Positions 53,664-63,051 of a stretch of 64,000 nt of DNA are shown here, piece by piece. Origin of the DNA: Usitatibacter palustris (GTDB taxonomy: Bacteria; Pseudomonadota; Gammaproteobacteria; Burkholderiales; Usitatibacteraceae); contig NZ_CP053073.1 in the NCBI RefSeq assembly GCF_013003985.1, positions 1,674,001 to 1,738,000 on the forward strand. The letters are read 5' to 3'. The notes beneath the pieces are model-generated. The model was not told where the DNA came from. It saw only the letters and a program-made list of their open reading frames with translations, and ran no database searches. The translations under genes were made by a program, and so were the position numbers. Each line of letters begins with the position of its first letter. The stretch's first letter is position 1.

Positions 53664-53885
53664 TTAGTGATCTTCCCGGGGATGCGGTACGTGCACCTCG
53701 CCGCGCGCGAGCGGCGCCAGCCGCGTCAGCGCTGCAGAGATCTCAGCGCGCTCGGCGACCATCGCGTTGAAATCGGCGTCGCACGCGGGCACCGGGGTGC
53801 CGTAGTCGTGCATTTCCTCGCACAGCGCGCGGCGGCGCGCTTCGAGGGCGGCGACACAGTCGGCGAGCGAGGGCGCGGCGTTCAT
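53664..53885 (-). CDS. 73-aa protein coupled to prpC
   Basis: A small, probably helical cytosolic protein ([20 protein letters not shown], later [20 protein letters not shown]) with no signal peptide. Its ATG overlaps the prpC stop by 4 nt (ATGA), a strong sign that it is translated with prpC. It is not recognised as any named family and could be an accessory or regulatory peptide of the methylcitrate enzymes. Its stop lies 9 bp from the MITE-like element, so its 3' end may have been reshaped by that insertion. Confidence 0.6.
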   Translation of the reverse strand: MNAAPSLADCVAALEARRRALCEEMHDYGTPVPACDADFNAMVAERAEISAALTRLAPLARGEVHVPHPREDH

Positions 53886-55039
53886 TTGCGGCTCTTGAGG
53901 GGCACGAACGCGAGGTTCTCGGGCCCGGTGTAGTTGGCGCTCGGGCGGATGATCTTGCCGTCGATGCGCTGCTCGATCACGTGGGCACACCAGCCGGAGG
54001 TGCGCGAGATCACGAAGAGCGGCGTGAACATCGCAGTCGGCACGCCCATCATGTGATACGAGGTGGCGCTGTACCAGTCGAGGTTCGGGAACATCTTCTT
54101 CTCGCGCCACATCACTTCCTCGACGCGCGCCGAGATGTCGAAGAGCTTCATGTTGCCCGCGTCCTTCGAGAGCGTGCGGGCGACTTCCTTGATGACTTGG
54201 TTGCGCGGATCGGAGATCGTGTAGACCGGGTGGCCGAAGCCGATGACGATCTGCTTTTCCCCGATGCGCTTCACGATGTCGGCTTCCGCTTCATCCGGAT
54301 TGTCGTAGCGGCCGATCGTGTCGAAGGCGAACTCGTTGGCGCCGCCGTGCTTCGGGCCCTTCAGCGCGCCGATGGCGCCCGTGATCGCGGAGTACATGTC
54401 CGAACCCGTGCCGGCGATGACGCGCGCCGTGAACGTGGACGCGTTGAACTCGTGCTCGGCGTAGAGATTGAGCGAGGTGTGCATCGCTCGCACCCAGAGG
54501 TCCGAGGGCTTGCGGCCGTGCAGGAGGTGCAGGAGGTGGCCGCCGATGGAATCGTCGTCGGTCTCGACTTCGATTCGCTTGCCCGAATGCGAGAAGTGGT
54601 ACCAGTACATGAGCATCGAGCCGAAGGACGCCATGAGGCGGTCGGCGATGTCGCGCGACGGAGCGAGCTTGTGGTCATCGCCTTCGGGCAGCGTCGATCC
54701 GAGCGCCGAGCACGCGGTGCGCAGCACGTCCATCGGATGCGTGTTGGCCGGGATGCATTCGAGAATGTCCTGCACGTCGGCGGGGATGCCGCGCAGGTTC
54801 ATGAGCTTCTTCTTGTACGCAGCGAGCTCGGAGACATTCGGGAGCTTGCCGTGGACCAGCAGGAATGCGATCTCCTCGAACTCGCATTTCTCGGCGACGT
54901 CGAGAATGTCGTAGCCGCGGTAATGCAGGTCGTTCCCGGTGCGCCCGACGGTGCACAGCGCCGTGTTGCCGGCGGTCACGCCCGAGAGGGCGACGGATTT
55001 CTTGGGCTTCGGCGCGGGGGCCGGCGCGGCGTCTTTCAT
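53882..55039 (-). CDS. prpC: 2-methylcitrate synthase
   Basis: A 385-aa citrate-synthase-fold enzyme condensing propionyl-CoA with oxaloacetate. [33 protein letters not shown] at the start and [15 protein letters not shown] are PrpC features distinguishing it from GltA. Active-site histidines are in [10 protein letters not shown] and [14 protein letters not shown], and the late [24 protein letters not shown] segment is intact. It lies 10 nt after prpB and overlaps the 73-aa gene. Confidence 0.95.
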   Translation of the reverse strand: MKDAAPAPAPKPKKSVALSGVTAGNTALCTVGRTGNDLHYRGYDILDVAEKCEFEEIAFLLVHGKLPNVSELAAYKKKLMNLRGIPADVQDILECIPANTHPMDVLRTACSALGSTLPEGDDHKLAPSRDIADRLMASFGSMLMYWYHFSHSGKRIEVETDDDSIGGHLLHLLHGRKPSDLWVRAMHTSLNLYAEHEFNASTFTARVIAGTGSDMYSAITGAIGALKGPKHGGANEFAFDTIGRYDNPDEAEADIVKRIGEKQIVIGFGHPVYTISDPRNQVIKEVARTLSKDAGNMKLFDISARVEEVMWREKKMFPNLDWYSATSYHMMGVPTAMFTPLFVISRTSGWCAHVIEQRIDGKIIRPSANYTGPENLAFVPLKSRK

Positions 55040-55049
55040 CGAAACTCCC

Positions 55050-55925
55050 TTACTTTTTCTTTGCGAAGAGGGCGTCGAGCTTCTGCTCGAACTCGTGATA
55101 GCCGAGGTGCTGGTAGAGCTCCTCGCGCGTCTGCATGGTGTCGACGACGCCTTGCTGCGTGCCGGTCTTGCGCAACGACTCGTACACGTTGAGCGCGGCC
55201 TTGTTCATCGCGCGGAAGGCGGAGAGCGGGTAGAGCGCGATGTCCACGCCCGCGCCGCGCAGCTCGTCGAGCGTGAAGAGCGGGGTCTTGCCGAATTCGG
55301 TGATGTTCGCGAGGACGGGGACCTTCACCGCGGCGCGAAACTTCGTGTACATCGCCAGGTCCGTGATCGCTTCGGGGAAGATCGCGTCTGCGCCGGCTTC
55401 CACGCAGGCCACGGCACGGGCGACAGCCGCTTCGAGGCCCTCGCTCGCGAGCGCATCGGTGCGCGCCATGATGAAGAACGACGAATCGGTGCGCGCATCC
55501 ACGGCGGCCTTGATGCGGTCGGCCATTTCCTGCGAGCTCACCAGCTCCTTGTTCGGGCGATGGCCGCAGCGCTTGGCACCCACCTGGTCTTCGATATGCA
55601 TCGCCGCGGCGCCGAACTTGATCAGCGACTTCACGGTACGCGCGACGTTGAAGGCACTTGCGCCGAACCCCGTGTCCACATCGACCATCAGCGGGAGGTC
55701 GCAGACGTCGGTGATGCGGCGGATGTCGGTGAGGACGTCATCGAGGTTGGAGATGCCCAGATCCGGGAGGCCGAGCGAGCCCGCGGCAACGCCACCGCCG
55801 GAGAGGTAGATCGCCTTGTAGCCGGAGTTCTTGGCGAGGAGCGCGTGGTACGCGTTGATCGCGCCGGGGATCTGCAGCGGTTTTTCCGCCGCGAGTGCTG
55901 CCCGGAATTTCTGTCCTGCCGTCAT
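55050..55925 (-). CDS. prpB: 2-methylisocitrate lyase
   Basis: A 291-aa isocitrate-lyase-superfamily enzyme cleaving 2-methylisocitrate to pyruvate and succinate. The catalytic Cys is C120 in the KRCGH motif, and the Mg site is seen in [27 protein letters not shown] and [17 protein letters not shown] fit PrpB. Length is typical. Its start codon overlaps the stop of the CitE-like gene upstream by 4 nt, so the two are translationally coupled. Confidence 0.95.
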   Translation of the reverse strand: MTAGQKFRAALAAEKPLQIPGAINAYHALLAKNSGYKAIYLSGGGVAAGSLGLPDLGISNLDDVLTDIRRITDVCDLPLMVDVDTGFGASAFNVARTVKSLIKFGAAAMHIEDQVGAKRCGHRPNKELVSSQEMADRIKAAVDARTDSSFFIMARTDALASEGLEAAVARAVACVEAGADAIFPEAITDLAMYTKFRAAVKVPVLANITEFGKTPLFTLDELRGAGVDIALYPLSAFRAMNKAALNVYESLRKTGTQQGVVDTMQTREELYQHLGYHEFEQKLDALFAKKK

Positions 55926-56929
55926 GCTGCCACCGCTTTCTTGGAGAAGAAGGCCTCGTCCGCCTCCTCGGGAATGGAAACGCCGGTGACGCTCGCCTTT
56001 TGCAGGAGCGTCCAGAAATAGCGATACGTCGCGCGGTCGTGAAGCTCGCCGTCGTACTGGATCGGACCCCAGTTCACCTTCTGCGCCGCGAGGAGGATCG
56101 CCGCGCCGTCGGCCACTTCGCCGAGGTCGGGCTTCATGGCATCGACGATCGCCTGGATCTGCGACGGGTGGATGCTCCACATGCGGAGGAACCCGAACTC
56201 GTTGCGCGCCTTCCACGCATCGCGGAAGACGTTGTAGGGGTTCTTGAGATCGAGCGAGACGTTGTGCGCGGGCACGACGCCGTGGGCGAGGGCCGAGGCG
56301 ACGACTTCCGTCTTGGCGCGCACGATCAGCGCGTGCTCGAACTGGCCAGGGGAGCGCATGTTGGACGCATGCACGGCGCCGTGATGGCCGCTCACGAAAT
56401 CCATGAGGCCGAAGTCGAGCACCTGGACCGAGGGCAGGGCGGCGATGCGATACGCGTCGTGCAGCGCGCCGTGGGTCTCGACGAGGACGTGCACGGGAAT
56501 CTCGCGCCCGGCCTTCGTGTCCTTCGCGACCTTCTGGATGTAGCCGATCATTTCCTCGGCCTGCGCGACCGACGTGCACTTCGGGATGGTCACGTACGCG
56601 AGCTTCGCACCCGCGCCGCCCACGAGGATGTCCACATCCTTCTTCCAGTGCGGATGCGTGTAGTCGTGGATGCGGGCACCCGCCATCGCGTGCGTGTTCT
56701 TCGCCGAGGTGAGCACCGAGACGATCATCTCCGCATGCGCCTGCTCGCGCCCGGCCTCGGCGCCGTCCTCGCAGTCGCAGGTGATGTCGAACACGGGGCC
56801 GAGCTTCACCTGGAGCTCGAGCGCCTTGGTGATCAGCTTCTCGCTGCCCGCGAAGTGCTCGCAGGCCGGAATCACCGGGAGGGATTTCTCGCCGGCGAAC
56901 AGCGCTTCATTGGGGTGTTTCGCTGCCAT
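55922..56929 (-). CDS. HpcH/HpaI-CitE-superfamily aldolase/CoA-ester lyase (335 aa)
   Basis: A TIM-barrel protein with [20 protein letters not shown] (the usual LEDAV Mg region, acidic residues kept), [40 protein letters not shown] and [16 protein letters not shown]. Relatives cleave or form citryl-, malyl- or methylmalyl-CoA esters. Its place directly before prpB and after a mesaconyl-CoA hydratase suggests it acts on a C4-C5 acyl-CoA such as beta-methylmalyl- or citramalyl-CoA; that is inference. Start 56929 was chosen from [22 protein letters not shown]; a longer frame lacks conservation. Confidence 0.8.
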   Translation of the reverse strand: MAAKHPNEALFAGEKSLPVIPACEHFAGSEKLITKALELQVKLGPVFDITCDCEDGAEAGREQAHAEMIVSVLTSAKNTHAMAGARIHDYTHPHWKKDVDILVGGAGAKLAYVTIPKCTSVAQAEEMIGYIQKVAKDTKAGREIPVHVLVETHGALHDAYRIAALPSVQVLDFGLMDFVSGHHGAVHASNMRSPGQFEHALIVRAKTEVVASALAHGVVPAHNVSLDLKNPYNVFRDAWKARNEFGFLRMWSIHPSQIQAIVDAMKPDLGEVADGAAILLAAQKVNWGPIQYDGELHDRATYRYFWTLLQKASVTGVSIPEEADEAFFSKKAVAA

Positions 56930-56954
56930 GGGGGTCTCCGCAGAGTCCGCTATT

Positions 56955-58043
56955 TTAGGGCTTTTGCCGGCGTGGAATGAGCACGGTGTAGTCGAGGTCC
57001 AGTACGACCGACCCGTTCTTTTCACCGGGCGCAATGGCCGGCAGCTGCGCAAGGGTCACGTTCTTCGCGACCAGCATGCGCAGGCGCAGGGCGCCGATGT
57101 CGTCGCGGCCGGGCAACGCCATCCGGTCGAGCACCACGTGCCGGCAATACAAGGTGTCGCCCGCGAAGGTGGGGTTCGCATGCGTGCCGCCGTTGATCGC
57201 GGCGATCTGGAACGCGTTCTCCAGCCCGTCATGGGAAAGCGCGCGTCCGGTCGAGATCACGTGGCCGCCGTAGATCAGGCGCTTGCCGAACTGGTTGGAG
57301 AGCGCCCGGAACGCGTCGAAGTGGATGTGCGACGTGATCTGGTACAGGCGTGTGGCCATCATGTGATCGGATTCTTCGAGCGTCATGCCGCCCGGGTGGT
57401 CGATCGTCTCGCCGGCCTTGTAGTCATCCCAGAGCCGCGCGCCACCGGTGGCAACAAGGTCCAGCGCGCCGGGCTTCAGGAATTTGGGCACCGCGAGATC
57501 GGCCACAGCCACTTCGCGCGGCAACTCCGGCACGACGGTCGCGGGGGCGGGTGCGGCGGCATTGCGCTTGGACACCATCACCCAGCGGGCGAGGTCGAGC
57601 ACGACGCGGCCATGCTGGTTCAACGCGCGCGAGGCGACGTACACGACGCCACCCTTGCCGTTGGAGTTCTGCTTGAGGCCGATCACCTGCGTCTGCGATT
57701 TCAGCGTATCGCCCACGTACACCGGCTCGTGGAACCGCAGACCCGCATAACCGAGGTTCGCGATCGCGTTGTACGAGATGTCGTTCACCGTCTTGCCGAA
57801 GCCCAGGTGGAAGACGAGCAGGTCATCGACGGGGCAGGAGGGATGGCCGAGCGCGCGGGCGACGGGTTCGGCGCAATGCACGGGCTGGCGTGCGCCGGTG
57901 AGGCCGATGTAGAGCGCGCAATCGCCGGCGGTGATGGTGCGCGGCGTGGCGTGGCCGAAGCGCTGGCCGACCGCGAAGTCCTCGAAGAAGAATCCGTCGG
58001 GCGGACGCGAGCCCGTCGGAACAGGGGTTCCTGCGTCGCTCAC
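56955..58043 (-). CDS. mch: mesaconyl-CoA hydratase (double MaoC domain)
   Basis: A 362-aa hydratase with two hot-dog MaoC-like halves. FFEDFAVGQRFGHATPRTIT, LLVFHLGFGKTVNDISYNAI and ANLGYAGLRF in the first half, and HFDAFRALSNQFGKRLIYGG with NPTFAGDTLYCRHVVLDRM in the second, match the mesaconyl-CoA hydratase (Mch) type that interconverts mesaconyl-C1-CoA and beta-methylmalyl-CoA. It is encoded between two CitE-like lyases, the natural partners of this reaction. Its ATG overlaps the upstream lyase stop by 4 nt. Confidence 0.85.
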   Translation of the reverse strand: MSDAGTPVPTGSRPPDGFFFEDFAVGQRFGHATPRTITAGDCALYIGLTGARQPVHCAEPVARALGHPSCPVDDLLVFHLGFGKTVNDISYNAIANLGYAGLRFHEPVYVGDTLKSQTQVIGLKQNSNGKGGVVYVASRALNQHGRVVLDLARWVMVSKRNAAAPAPATVVPELPREVAVADLAVPKFLKPGALDLVATGGARLWDDYKAGETIDHPGGMTLEESDHMMATRLYQITSHIHFDAFRALSNQFGKRLIYGGHVISTGRALSHDGLENAFQIAAINGGTHANPTFAGDTLYCRHVVLDRMALPGRDDIGALRLRMLVAKNVTLAQLPAIAPGEKNGSVVLDLDYTVLIPRRQKP

Positions 58044-58918
58044 TGCCCGGCCTCGAGCTTTTCGATCATGTCCGCGAGGGCGAGCATCCGCTTGGATGCC
58101 TTCACGTGATGGCCCTCGACGAGGCGGCCGTTGACGACGACCGTACCGCGGCCCTCGCGATTGGCGTGCTCGAGCGCCTCGATCACTTCATTGGCCGCCG
58201 CGAGATCGTGCGCCTTGGGCGTGAAGGCATCGTTGCAATAAGGAAGCTGGAAGGGGTGCACGAGGCTCTTGCCGTCGAACCCGAGGTCGCGCGCGAGGCG
58301 GCAGCCGAACTCGAACGCCTGCATGTCCTTGAGGTCGGTGGAGATGCCATCGACCACGGCGCGGTCGTAGGCGCGGCCCGCGAGCAGCACGCGGCCCAGG
58401 CTATGCACCACCGCGATGCGATCGGGCGTGCGCCGGCCGTGGAGCTGGTTGAGGAGGTCGGACGTCGCCATCACGATGCAGGCGATGCGATCCGAGGCGG
58501 ACGCGATTTCTTCGGCGCGCAGCACGGCGATGGGGCTTTCCACCATCACCATGATCGGCAAGTGGCTGCCGCCCGCGGCGTCGAGCGCGGTCAGCGCCGT
58601 CTGCACATCGGCCTTCGATTCGATATTGGGAAAGAGGACCGCCTCGGCGCCGCAGCGGGCGACGGCCTTCACGTCGTCGCGGCCCCAGGGCGATTCGAGG
58701 TCGTTCACTCGCACGACGACTTCCCGACGGCCGTAACCGCCCGCGAGCACCGCTTCCACGACGTTTTTCCGGGACTGTTCCTTGGCTTCGACGAGGATCG
58801 GGTCGCCCAGATCCAGGATCACCGAGTCCACCCGCAGGGTCCGCGCCTTGTTCAGGTAGCGGGGCGCGCAACCGGGGACGTAAAGCATCGAGCGGCGCGG
58901 GCGGAAGTAGGGGTTCAT
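58040..58918 (-). CDS. CitE-like CoA-ester lyase (292 aa), first gene of the propionate operon
   Basis: A 292-aa HpcH/HpaI-superfamily protein: RRSMLYVPGCAPRYLNKART, AEAVLFPNIESKADVQTAL, MVMVESPIAVLRAEEI and FDGKSLVHPFQLPYCNDAF. The C-terminal GRLVEGHHVKASKRMLALAD resembles malyl-/methylmalyl-CoA lyases. The usual LDLEDAV metal motif reads LDLGDPIL, so one acidic residue is lost and Mg binding or activity may be altered. It is the first gene after the divergent GntR regulator and overlaps mch. Confidence 0.8.
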   Translation of the reverse strand: MNPYFRPRRSMLYVPGCAPRYLNKARTLRVDSVILDLGDPILVEAKEQSRKNVVEAVLAGGYGRREVVVRVNDLESPWGRDDVKAVARCGAEAVLFPNIESKADVQTALTALDAAGGSHLPIMVMVESPIAVLRAEEIASASDRIACIVMATSDLLNQLHGRRTPDRIAVVHSLGRVLLAGRAYDRAVVDGISTDLKDMQAFEFGCRLARDLGFDGKSLVHPFQLPYCNDAFTPKAHDLAAANEVIEALEHANREGRGTVVVNGRLVEGHHVKASKRMLALADMIEKLEAGQ

Positions 58919-59010
58919 GGATCCTAAGTCTTTGAAATCGAAGGGGAAGGAAAAACGGCCTCGATTGCTGCTGTGCAGCATCGTACGCCCCCGAAAGCCC
59001 TCCGTCAACG

Positions 59011-59024
59011 GTCTTATATAAGAC
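59011..59024. promoter_or_regulatory. perfect palindrome, likely GntR operator
   Basis: GTCTTATATAAGAC is an exact 14-bp palindrome in the 137-bp gap between the divergent propionate operon (start 58918) and GntR gene (start 59056). GntR-family dimers bind short symmetric sites of this sort. Its TATATA centre may also overlap a -10 box, fitting repression of both directions. Confidence 0.6.
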
Positions 59025-59055
59025 ATAGGACTGACCGTCCGTGATAGCATTCGGC

Positions 59056-59793
59056 ATGCCTGCGAAGCCCGTTGCGACCCCTTCCTTCAGGCCGCTCTAC
59101 GAGCAGATCCGCATCCTGCTCACGCAAAGCCTGGTGGCCGGCGAATGGAAGCCGGGAGAGGCGATTCCCTCGGAAACCGACCTCGCCGAGCGCTTCCGCG
59201 TGAGCCAGGGCACGGTGCGAAAGGCGATCGACGAGCTCGCGAGCGAGCACATCCTCGTGCGCCGGCAGGGCAAGGGCACCTTCGTCGCTTCGCACAGCGA
59301 ACCGGCTTACCAATATCGATTCCTGCGCGTGCTTCCGGATTCCGGCGAGAAGCTCACGCCGCAGAACCGTTTCCTTGAAGTGAAGAAGGCCCGCGCGAGC
59401 GGGGAGGCGGCGAAGGCGCTCGGCCTCAAGGCGGGCACGCCCACGCTGATCATCAAGCGGCTGATGCTGTTCCAGTCGAAGCCCGTGGTGCTCGACGAGA
59501 TCGTTCTCGCCGCGAGCACCTGCCCGGGCGCGACCGTCGCGCGGCTCGAATCCTTCCGCGGCTCGATGTACAGCTTCTACGAAACCGTCTACGGGCTGCG
59601 CATGATCCGCGCGGAGGAAAGAGTGCGTGCGATCGAGGCCGATACGTTCGCCGCGGAGCAGCTCGCGGTGGCGCGCGGCTCGCCCATCCTCTGCGTGGAC
59701 CGCATCGCGTACACGTACGGCGACAAGCCGGTCGAGTGGCGCCGCGGCCTGTGCGTGACCTCGGGGTTTTCCTATACCAATGAACTCAGCTGA
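59056..59793 (+). CDS. GntR-family regulator with UTRA domain (HutC subgroup)
   Basis: A 245-aa regulator. The winged helix-turn-helix spans residues about 12-80 (LYEQIRILLTQSLVAGEWKPG, SETDLAERFRVSQGTVRKAI, LVRRQGKGTFVA). The rest is a UTRA effector domain (TPTLIIKRLMLFQSKPVVLDE, VEWRRGLCVTSGFSYTNEL). It faces the propionate/methylcitrate genes across a perfect palindrome and precedes sdhC, so it most likely represses one or both in response to a pathway acid or CoA ester. ATG 59056 was preferred; GTG 59041 would add five residues. Confidence 0.88.
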   Translation: MPAKPVATPSFRPLYEQIRILLTQSLVAGEWKPGEAIPSETDLAERFRVSQGTVRKAIDELASEHILVRRQGKGTFVASHSEPAYQYRFLRVLPDSGEKLTPQNRFLEVKKARASGEAAKALGLKAGTPTLIIKRLMLFQSKPVVLDEIVLAASTCPGATVARLESFRGSMYSFYETVYGLRMIRAEERVRAIEADTFAAEQLAVARGSPILCVDRIAYTYGDKPVEWRRGLCVTSGFSYTNELS

Positions 59794-59871
59794 ACTTAAC
59801 GACGCGGTGCAGCAAAAGCCGCTAAAATCACGCCGTTCTCGCGCGTCGCTCTCCCCCATTTGGATAAGAAC

Positions 59872-60255
59872 ATGACGTCCGCGCCCAGGCCGCGACCGAA
59901 GTACTACGACCTCAACCTGCTGCACCTCCCTCCGGCGGGGCTCGTCTCGATTTTCCATCGCGTGACCGGAGGCCTGCTGTTCCTGGGCATCCCGGTGCTT
60001 CTCTACACGCTGCAGCTCGCGCTTTCTTCCGAGGCGGGCTTCGAGACGGTGAGGGCGTGCCTGACGTCGCCGCTCATGAAGGTCGTCTTGCTGGGCATCA
60101 CCTGGCTCTACGCACACCATTTCTTCGCGGGTATTCGCTACCTCCTGCTCGATTTCCACATCGGCATCGAGAAGCGTCCTTCAGGCATTTCCGCGCGGGT
60201 GGTCCTGGCGCTCGGCGTCATCGCGACGCTGGTCGTCGCCGGGATGATCTGGTGA
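59872..60255 (+). CDS. sdhC: succinate dehydrogenase cytochrome b556 subunit
   Basis: A 127-aa inner-membrane subunit of complex II. YDLNLLHLPPAGLVSIFHRVTGGLLFLGIP is the conserved SdhC start, with Ser and Arg of the quinone site in SIFHR and the heme-side His in YAHHFFAGIRYLLLD. Three hydrophobic segments are visible. ATG 59872 is used; an upstream TTG adds four residues. It opens the sdhCDAB-sdhE-gltA series, and its stop overlaps the sdhD start. Confidence 0.93.
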   Translation: MTSAPRPRPKYYDLNLLHLPPAGLVSIFHRVTGGLLFLGIPVLLYTLQLALSSEAGFETVRACLTSPLMKVVLLGITWLYAHHFFAGIRYLLLDFHIGIEKRPSGISARVVLALGVIATLVVAGMIW

Positions 60256-60575
60256 AGAACTTCCTCTGGGACTGGTTCCTGCAGCGCGCCACCGGCGCGG
60301 TGATGGCGATCTACACGCCGATCGTCGTCGTGTGCGTCCTGATGCATCGCCCCGGCACCTTCGCCGACTGGAAGGCGCTGTTCGCCTCCGCCCCGATGCG
60401 CGTGGCCACCCTCGTCTTCATGATCGCGCTGCTCTATCACGCGTGGGTCGGCATGCGCGACATCATTCTCGATTACGTGAAGCCCGCCGGCGTGCGCGGC
60501 TTCCTCAAGTTCGCGATCGCCATCGCGCTGGTGGCTTACCTCGCCTGGTCCGTGGCGATCCTCTGGGGGCGATAG
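60252..60575 (+). CDS. sdhD: succinate dehydrogenase membrane anchor subunit
   Basis: A 107-aa anchor subunit of complex II with three hydrophobic segments. FLQRATGAVMAIYTPIVV and the heme-ligand region LLYHAWVGMRDIILDYVKP match SdhD. It starts with GTG 60252, overlapping the sdhC stop by 4 nt. It abuts sdhA with no gap (stop 60573-60575, start 60576). Confidence 0.92.
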   Translation: MKNFLWDWFLQRATGAVMAIYTPIVVVCVLMHRPGTFADWKALFASAPMRVATLVFMIALLYHAWVGMRDIILDYVKPAGVRGFLKFAIAIALVAYLAWSVAILWGR

Positions 60576-62348
60576 ATGCTCAAGGCTCTTCCGGTTCGCA
60601 AGTTCGACGCGGTCATCGTAGGGGCGGGCGGTTCGGGCCTGCGTGCGGCGCTCGAGCTCTCCCACGCCGGCCTCAAGGTTGCGGCTCTTTCGAAAGTGTT
60701 CCCGACGCGCTCGCATACGGTGGCGGCGCAAGGCGGCGTCGGCGCGGCACTGGGCAACATGGGCGAGGACAACTGGCACTGGCACATGTACGACACCGTG
60801 AAGGGGTCGGACTGGCTGGGCGACCAGGACGCGATCGAGTTCATGTGCAAGATGGCGCCCGAAGTCGTGATCGAGCTCGAGCACTTCGGCATGCCCTTCG
60901 ACCGCAACGACAACGGCACCATCTACCAGCGCCCGTTCGGCGGCCACTCGCAGAACTTCGGCGAGAAGCCCGTGCAGCGCAGCTGCTGCGCCGCGGACCG
61001 CACCGGCCACGCGATGCTCCATGCGCTCTACCAGCGCAACGTGCTCGCGAAGACGCAGTTCTTCGTCGAGTGGATGGCGCTCGACATCATCAAGGACGCC
61101 GAGGGCCGCGTGCTCGGCGTCACCGCGATGGAAATGGAAACCGGGGAGATTGTGATCTTCCAGGGCAAGGCCACGCTGTTCGCGACGGGCGGAGCGGGGC
61201 GCATCTATGCGTACTCGACCAACGCCTTCATCAATACCGGCGATGGCCTGGGCATGGCCGCGCGCGCGGGCTTCCCGATCGAGGATTCCGAGTTCTGGCA
61301 GTTCCACCCGACCGGTGTGGCGGGTGCGGGCGTGCTCATTACCGAGGGCGTGCGCGGCGAAGGCGGCATCCTGCTCAACAAGGATGGCGAGCGCTTCATG
61401 GAGCGCTACGCGCCCACGATGAAGGACCTCGCTTCACGCGACGTCGTCTCGCGCGCGATGGCCACCGAAATCAAGGAAGGCCGGGGTGCGGGCGAGCATG
61501 CCGACTACATCCTGCTCAAGCTCGACCACCTCGGCCCCGAAGTGATCAACAAGCGCCTGCCCGGCATCCGCGAGATCGCCAAGAAATTCGCGAACGTCGA
61601 TCCGGTGAAGGAACCCATTCCCGTCGTGCCCACGTGCCATTACCACATGGGCGGCATCCCCACGAACTACCGTGGCGAAGTGGTCGTGCCCAAGGGCGCG
61701 GACAAGGCCTCGGTGGTTGCGGGTTTCTACGCCGCGGGCGAGTGCGGCTGCGCCTCGATCCATGGCGCCAATCGCCTGGGGACCAATTCGCTCACCGATC
61801 TTCTCGTGATGGGCAAGAGCTCGGGCATGAGCATCATCGAGTTCCTGAAGAGCGATGGCCTCACGCATCCGGAGCTGCCGAAGGATGCCGGCGAGTACTC
61901 CGTCGCCCGCGTGGCGAGGCTCGATGCGCAGAAGGACGGCGCCAGCGTCGATGCCACGCGCGCCGAAATCCAACGCACCATGCAGGGGCACTGCGGCGTC
62001 TTCCGCTTCCCGGATCTCATGGAGCAGGGTGTCGCGAAGATCCGTGCTCTTGAAGGCAACATCGGGCGCCTCCAGATCACTGACAAGAGCAAGGTGTTCA
62101 ACACCGCGCGCATCGAAGCCCTCGAGCTCGAGAACCTGTACGAAGTCGCGCGCGCCACGATGGTCTCGGCCGAAGCCCGCAAGGAAACGCGCGGCTCGCA
62201 CGACCGCGCCGATTTTCACGCGCGCGATGACGTGAACTGGCTCAAGCATTCACTCTGGTACAAGGAAGGCGACCGCCTCGACTACAAGGCCGTGAACCTG
62301 AAGCCCCTTTCCGTCGACTCCTTTGCCCCGAAAGCGCGGGTGTACTGA
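60576..62348 (+). CDS. sdhA: succinate dehydrogenase flavoprotein subunit
   Basis: A 590-aa FAD-containing catalytic subunit oxidising succinate to fumarate. The Rossmann loop is AVIVGAGGSGLRAALEL and the covalent-FAD His is in RSHTVAAQGGVGAALGN. Substrate residues lie in QFHPTGVAGAGVLITEG, YHMGGIPTNYRGEV and the late HGANRLGTNSLTDLLV. Length and motifs are fully standard. Its stop shares one base with the sdhB start (TGATG). Confidence 0.97.
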   Translation: MLKALPVRKFDAVIVGAGGSGLRAALELSHAGLKVAALSKVFPTRSHTVAAQGGVGAALGNMGEDNWHWHMYDTVKGSDWLGDQDAIEFMCKMAPEVVIELEHFGMPFDRNDNGTIYQRPFGGHSQNFGEKPVQRSCCAADRTGHAMLHALYQRNVLAKTQFFVEWMALDIIKDAEGRVLGVTAMEMETGEIVIFQGKATLFATGGAGRIYAYSTNAFINTGDGLGMAARAGFPIEDSEFWQFHPTGVAGAGVLITEGVRGEGGILLNKDGERFMERYAPTMKDLASRDVVSRAMATEIKEGRGAGEHADYILLKLDHLGPEVINKRLPGIREIAKKFANVDPVKEPIPVVPTCHYHMGGIPTNYRGEVVVPKGADKASVVAGFYAAGECGCASIHGANRLGTNSLTDLLVMGKSSGMSIIEFLKSDGLTHPELPKDAGEYSVARVARLDAQKDGASVDATRAEIQRTMQGHCGVFRFPDLMEQGVAKIRALEGNIGRLQITDKSKVFNTARIEALELENLYEVARATMVSAEARKETRGSHDRADFHARDDVNWLKHSLWYKEGDRLDYKAVNLKPLSVDSFAPKARVY

Positions 62349-63043
62349 TGAAATTCCGCATCCAGCGCTACAACCCGGACAAGGACGAGAAGCCTTACTT
62401 CCAGGACTACGACGTGGAGATGGGTCCTGCAGACCGCATGCTCCTCGACGCGCTTGTCCGCATCAAGACGCTCGATGACACGCTGAGCCTGCGCCGCTCC
62501 TGCCGCGAAGGCATCTGCGGCTCGGACGCGATGAACATCAACGGCAAGAACGGCCTCGCCTGCATCACGAAGATCGTCGAGCTCACCGAGCCCGTCGTGA
62601 TCAAGCCGCTGCCGGGCCTGCCCGTGATCCGCGACCTCATCGTGGACATGACGCACTTCTTCGCGCAGTACCACTCGGTGCAGCCGTACCTCGTGAACGA
62701 CGAGAAGCCGCCCGAGAAGGAGCGCCTGCAGTCGCCCGCGGAGCGCGCCGTGCTCGACGGCCTCTACGAATGCATCCTGTGCGCCTGCTGCTCGACCGCG
62801 TGCCCGTCGTTCTGGTGGAACCCGGACAAGTTCGTCGGCCCCGCGGGATTGCTCAACGCCTATCGCTTCATTGCCGACAGCCGCGACCGGGACATGACGC
62901 GCCGGCTCGACGACCTGAAGGACCCGTATCGCCTCTTCCGCTGCCACACGATCATGAATTGCGTGGATGTCTGCCCGAAGGGGCTCAACCCCACGCACGC
63001 CATCGGACGCATTAAGGAGCTGATGCTGCGCAAGGCGGGGTGA
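62348..63043 (+). CDS. sdhB: succinate dehydrogenase iron-sulfur subunit
   Basis: A 231-aa electron-transfer subunit. The [2Fe-2S] ligands are C52, C57, D60 and C72 (CREGICGSDAMNINGKNGLAC), with Asp as third ligand as in E. coli. The [4Fe-4S] and [3Fe-4S] clusters are in CILCACCSTACPSFWWN and CHTIMNCVDVCPKGLNP. The quinone-side Trp is present. It overlaps sdhA by 1 nt and the possible sdhE GTG start by 4 nt. Confidence 0.97.
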   Translation: MKFRIQRYNPDKDEKPYFQDYDVEMGPADRMLLDALVRIKTLDDTLSLRRSCREGICGSDAMNINGKNGLACITKIVELTEPVVIKPLPGLPVIRDLIVDMTHFFAQYHSVQPYLVNDEKPPEKERLQSPAERAVLDGLYECILCACCSTACPSFWWNPDKFVGPAGLLNAYRFIADSRDRDMTRRLDDLKDPYRLFRCHTIMNCVDVCPKGLNPTHAIGRIKELMLRKAG

Positions 63044-63051
63044 GGGTGGCG

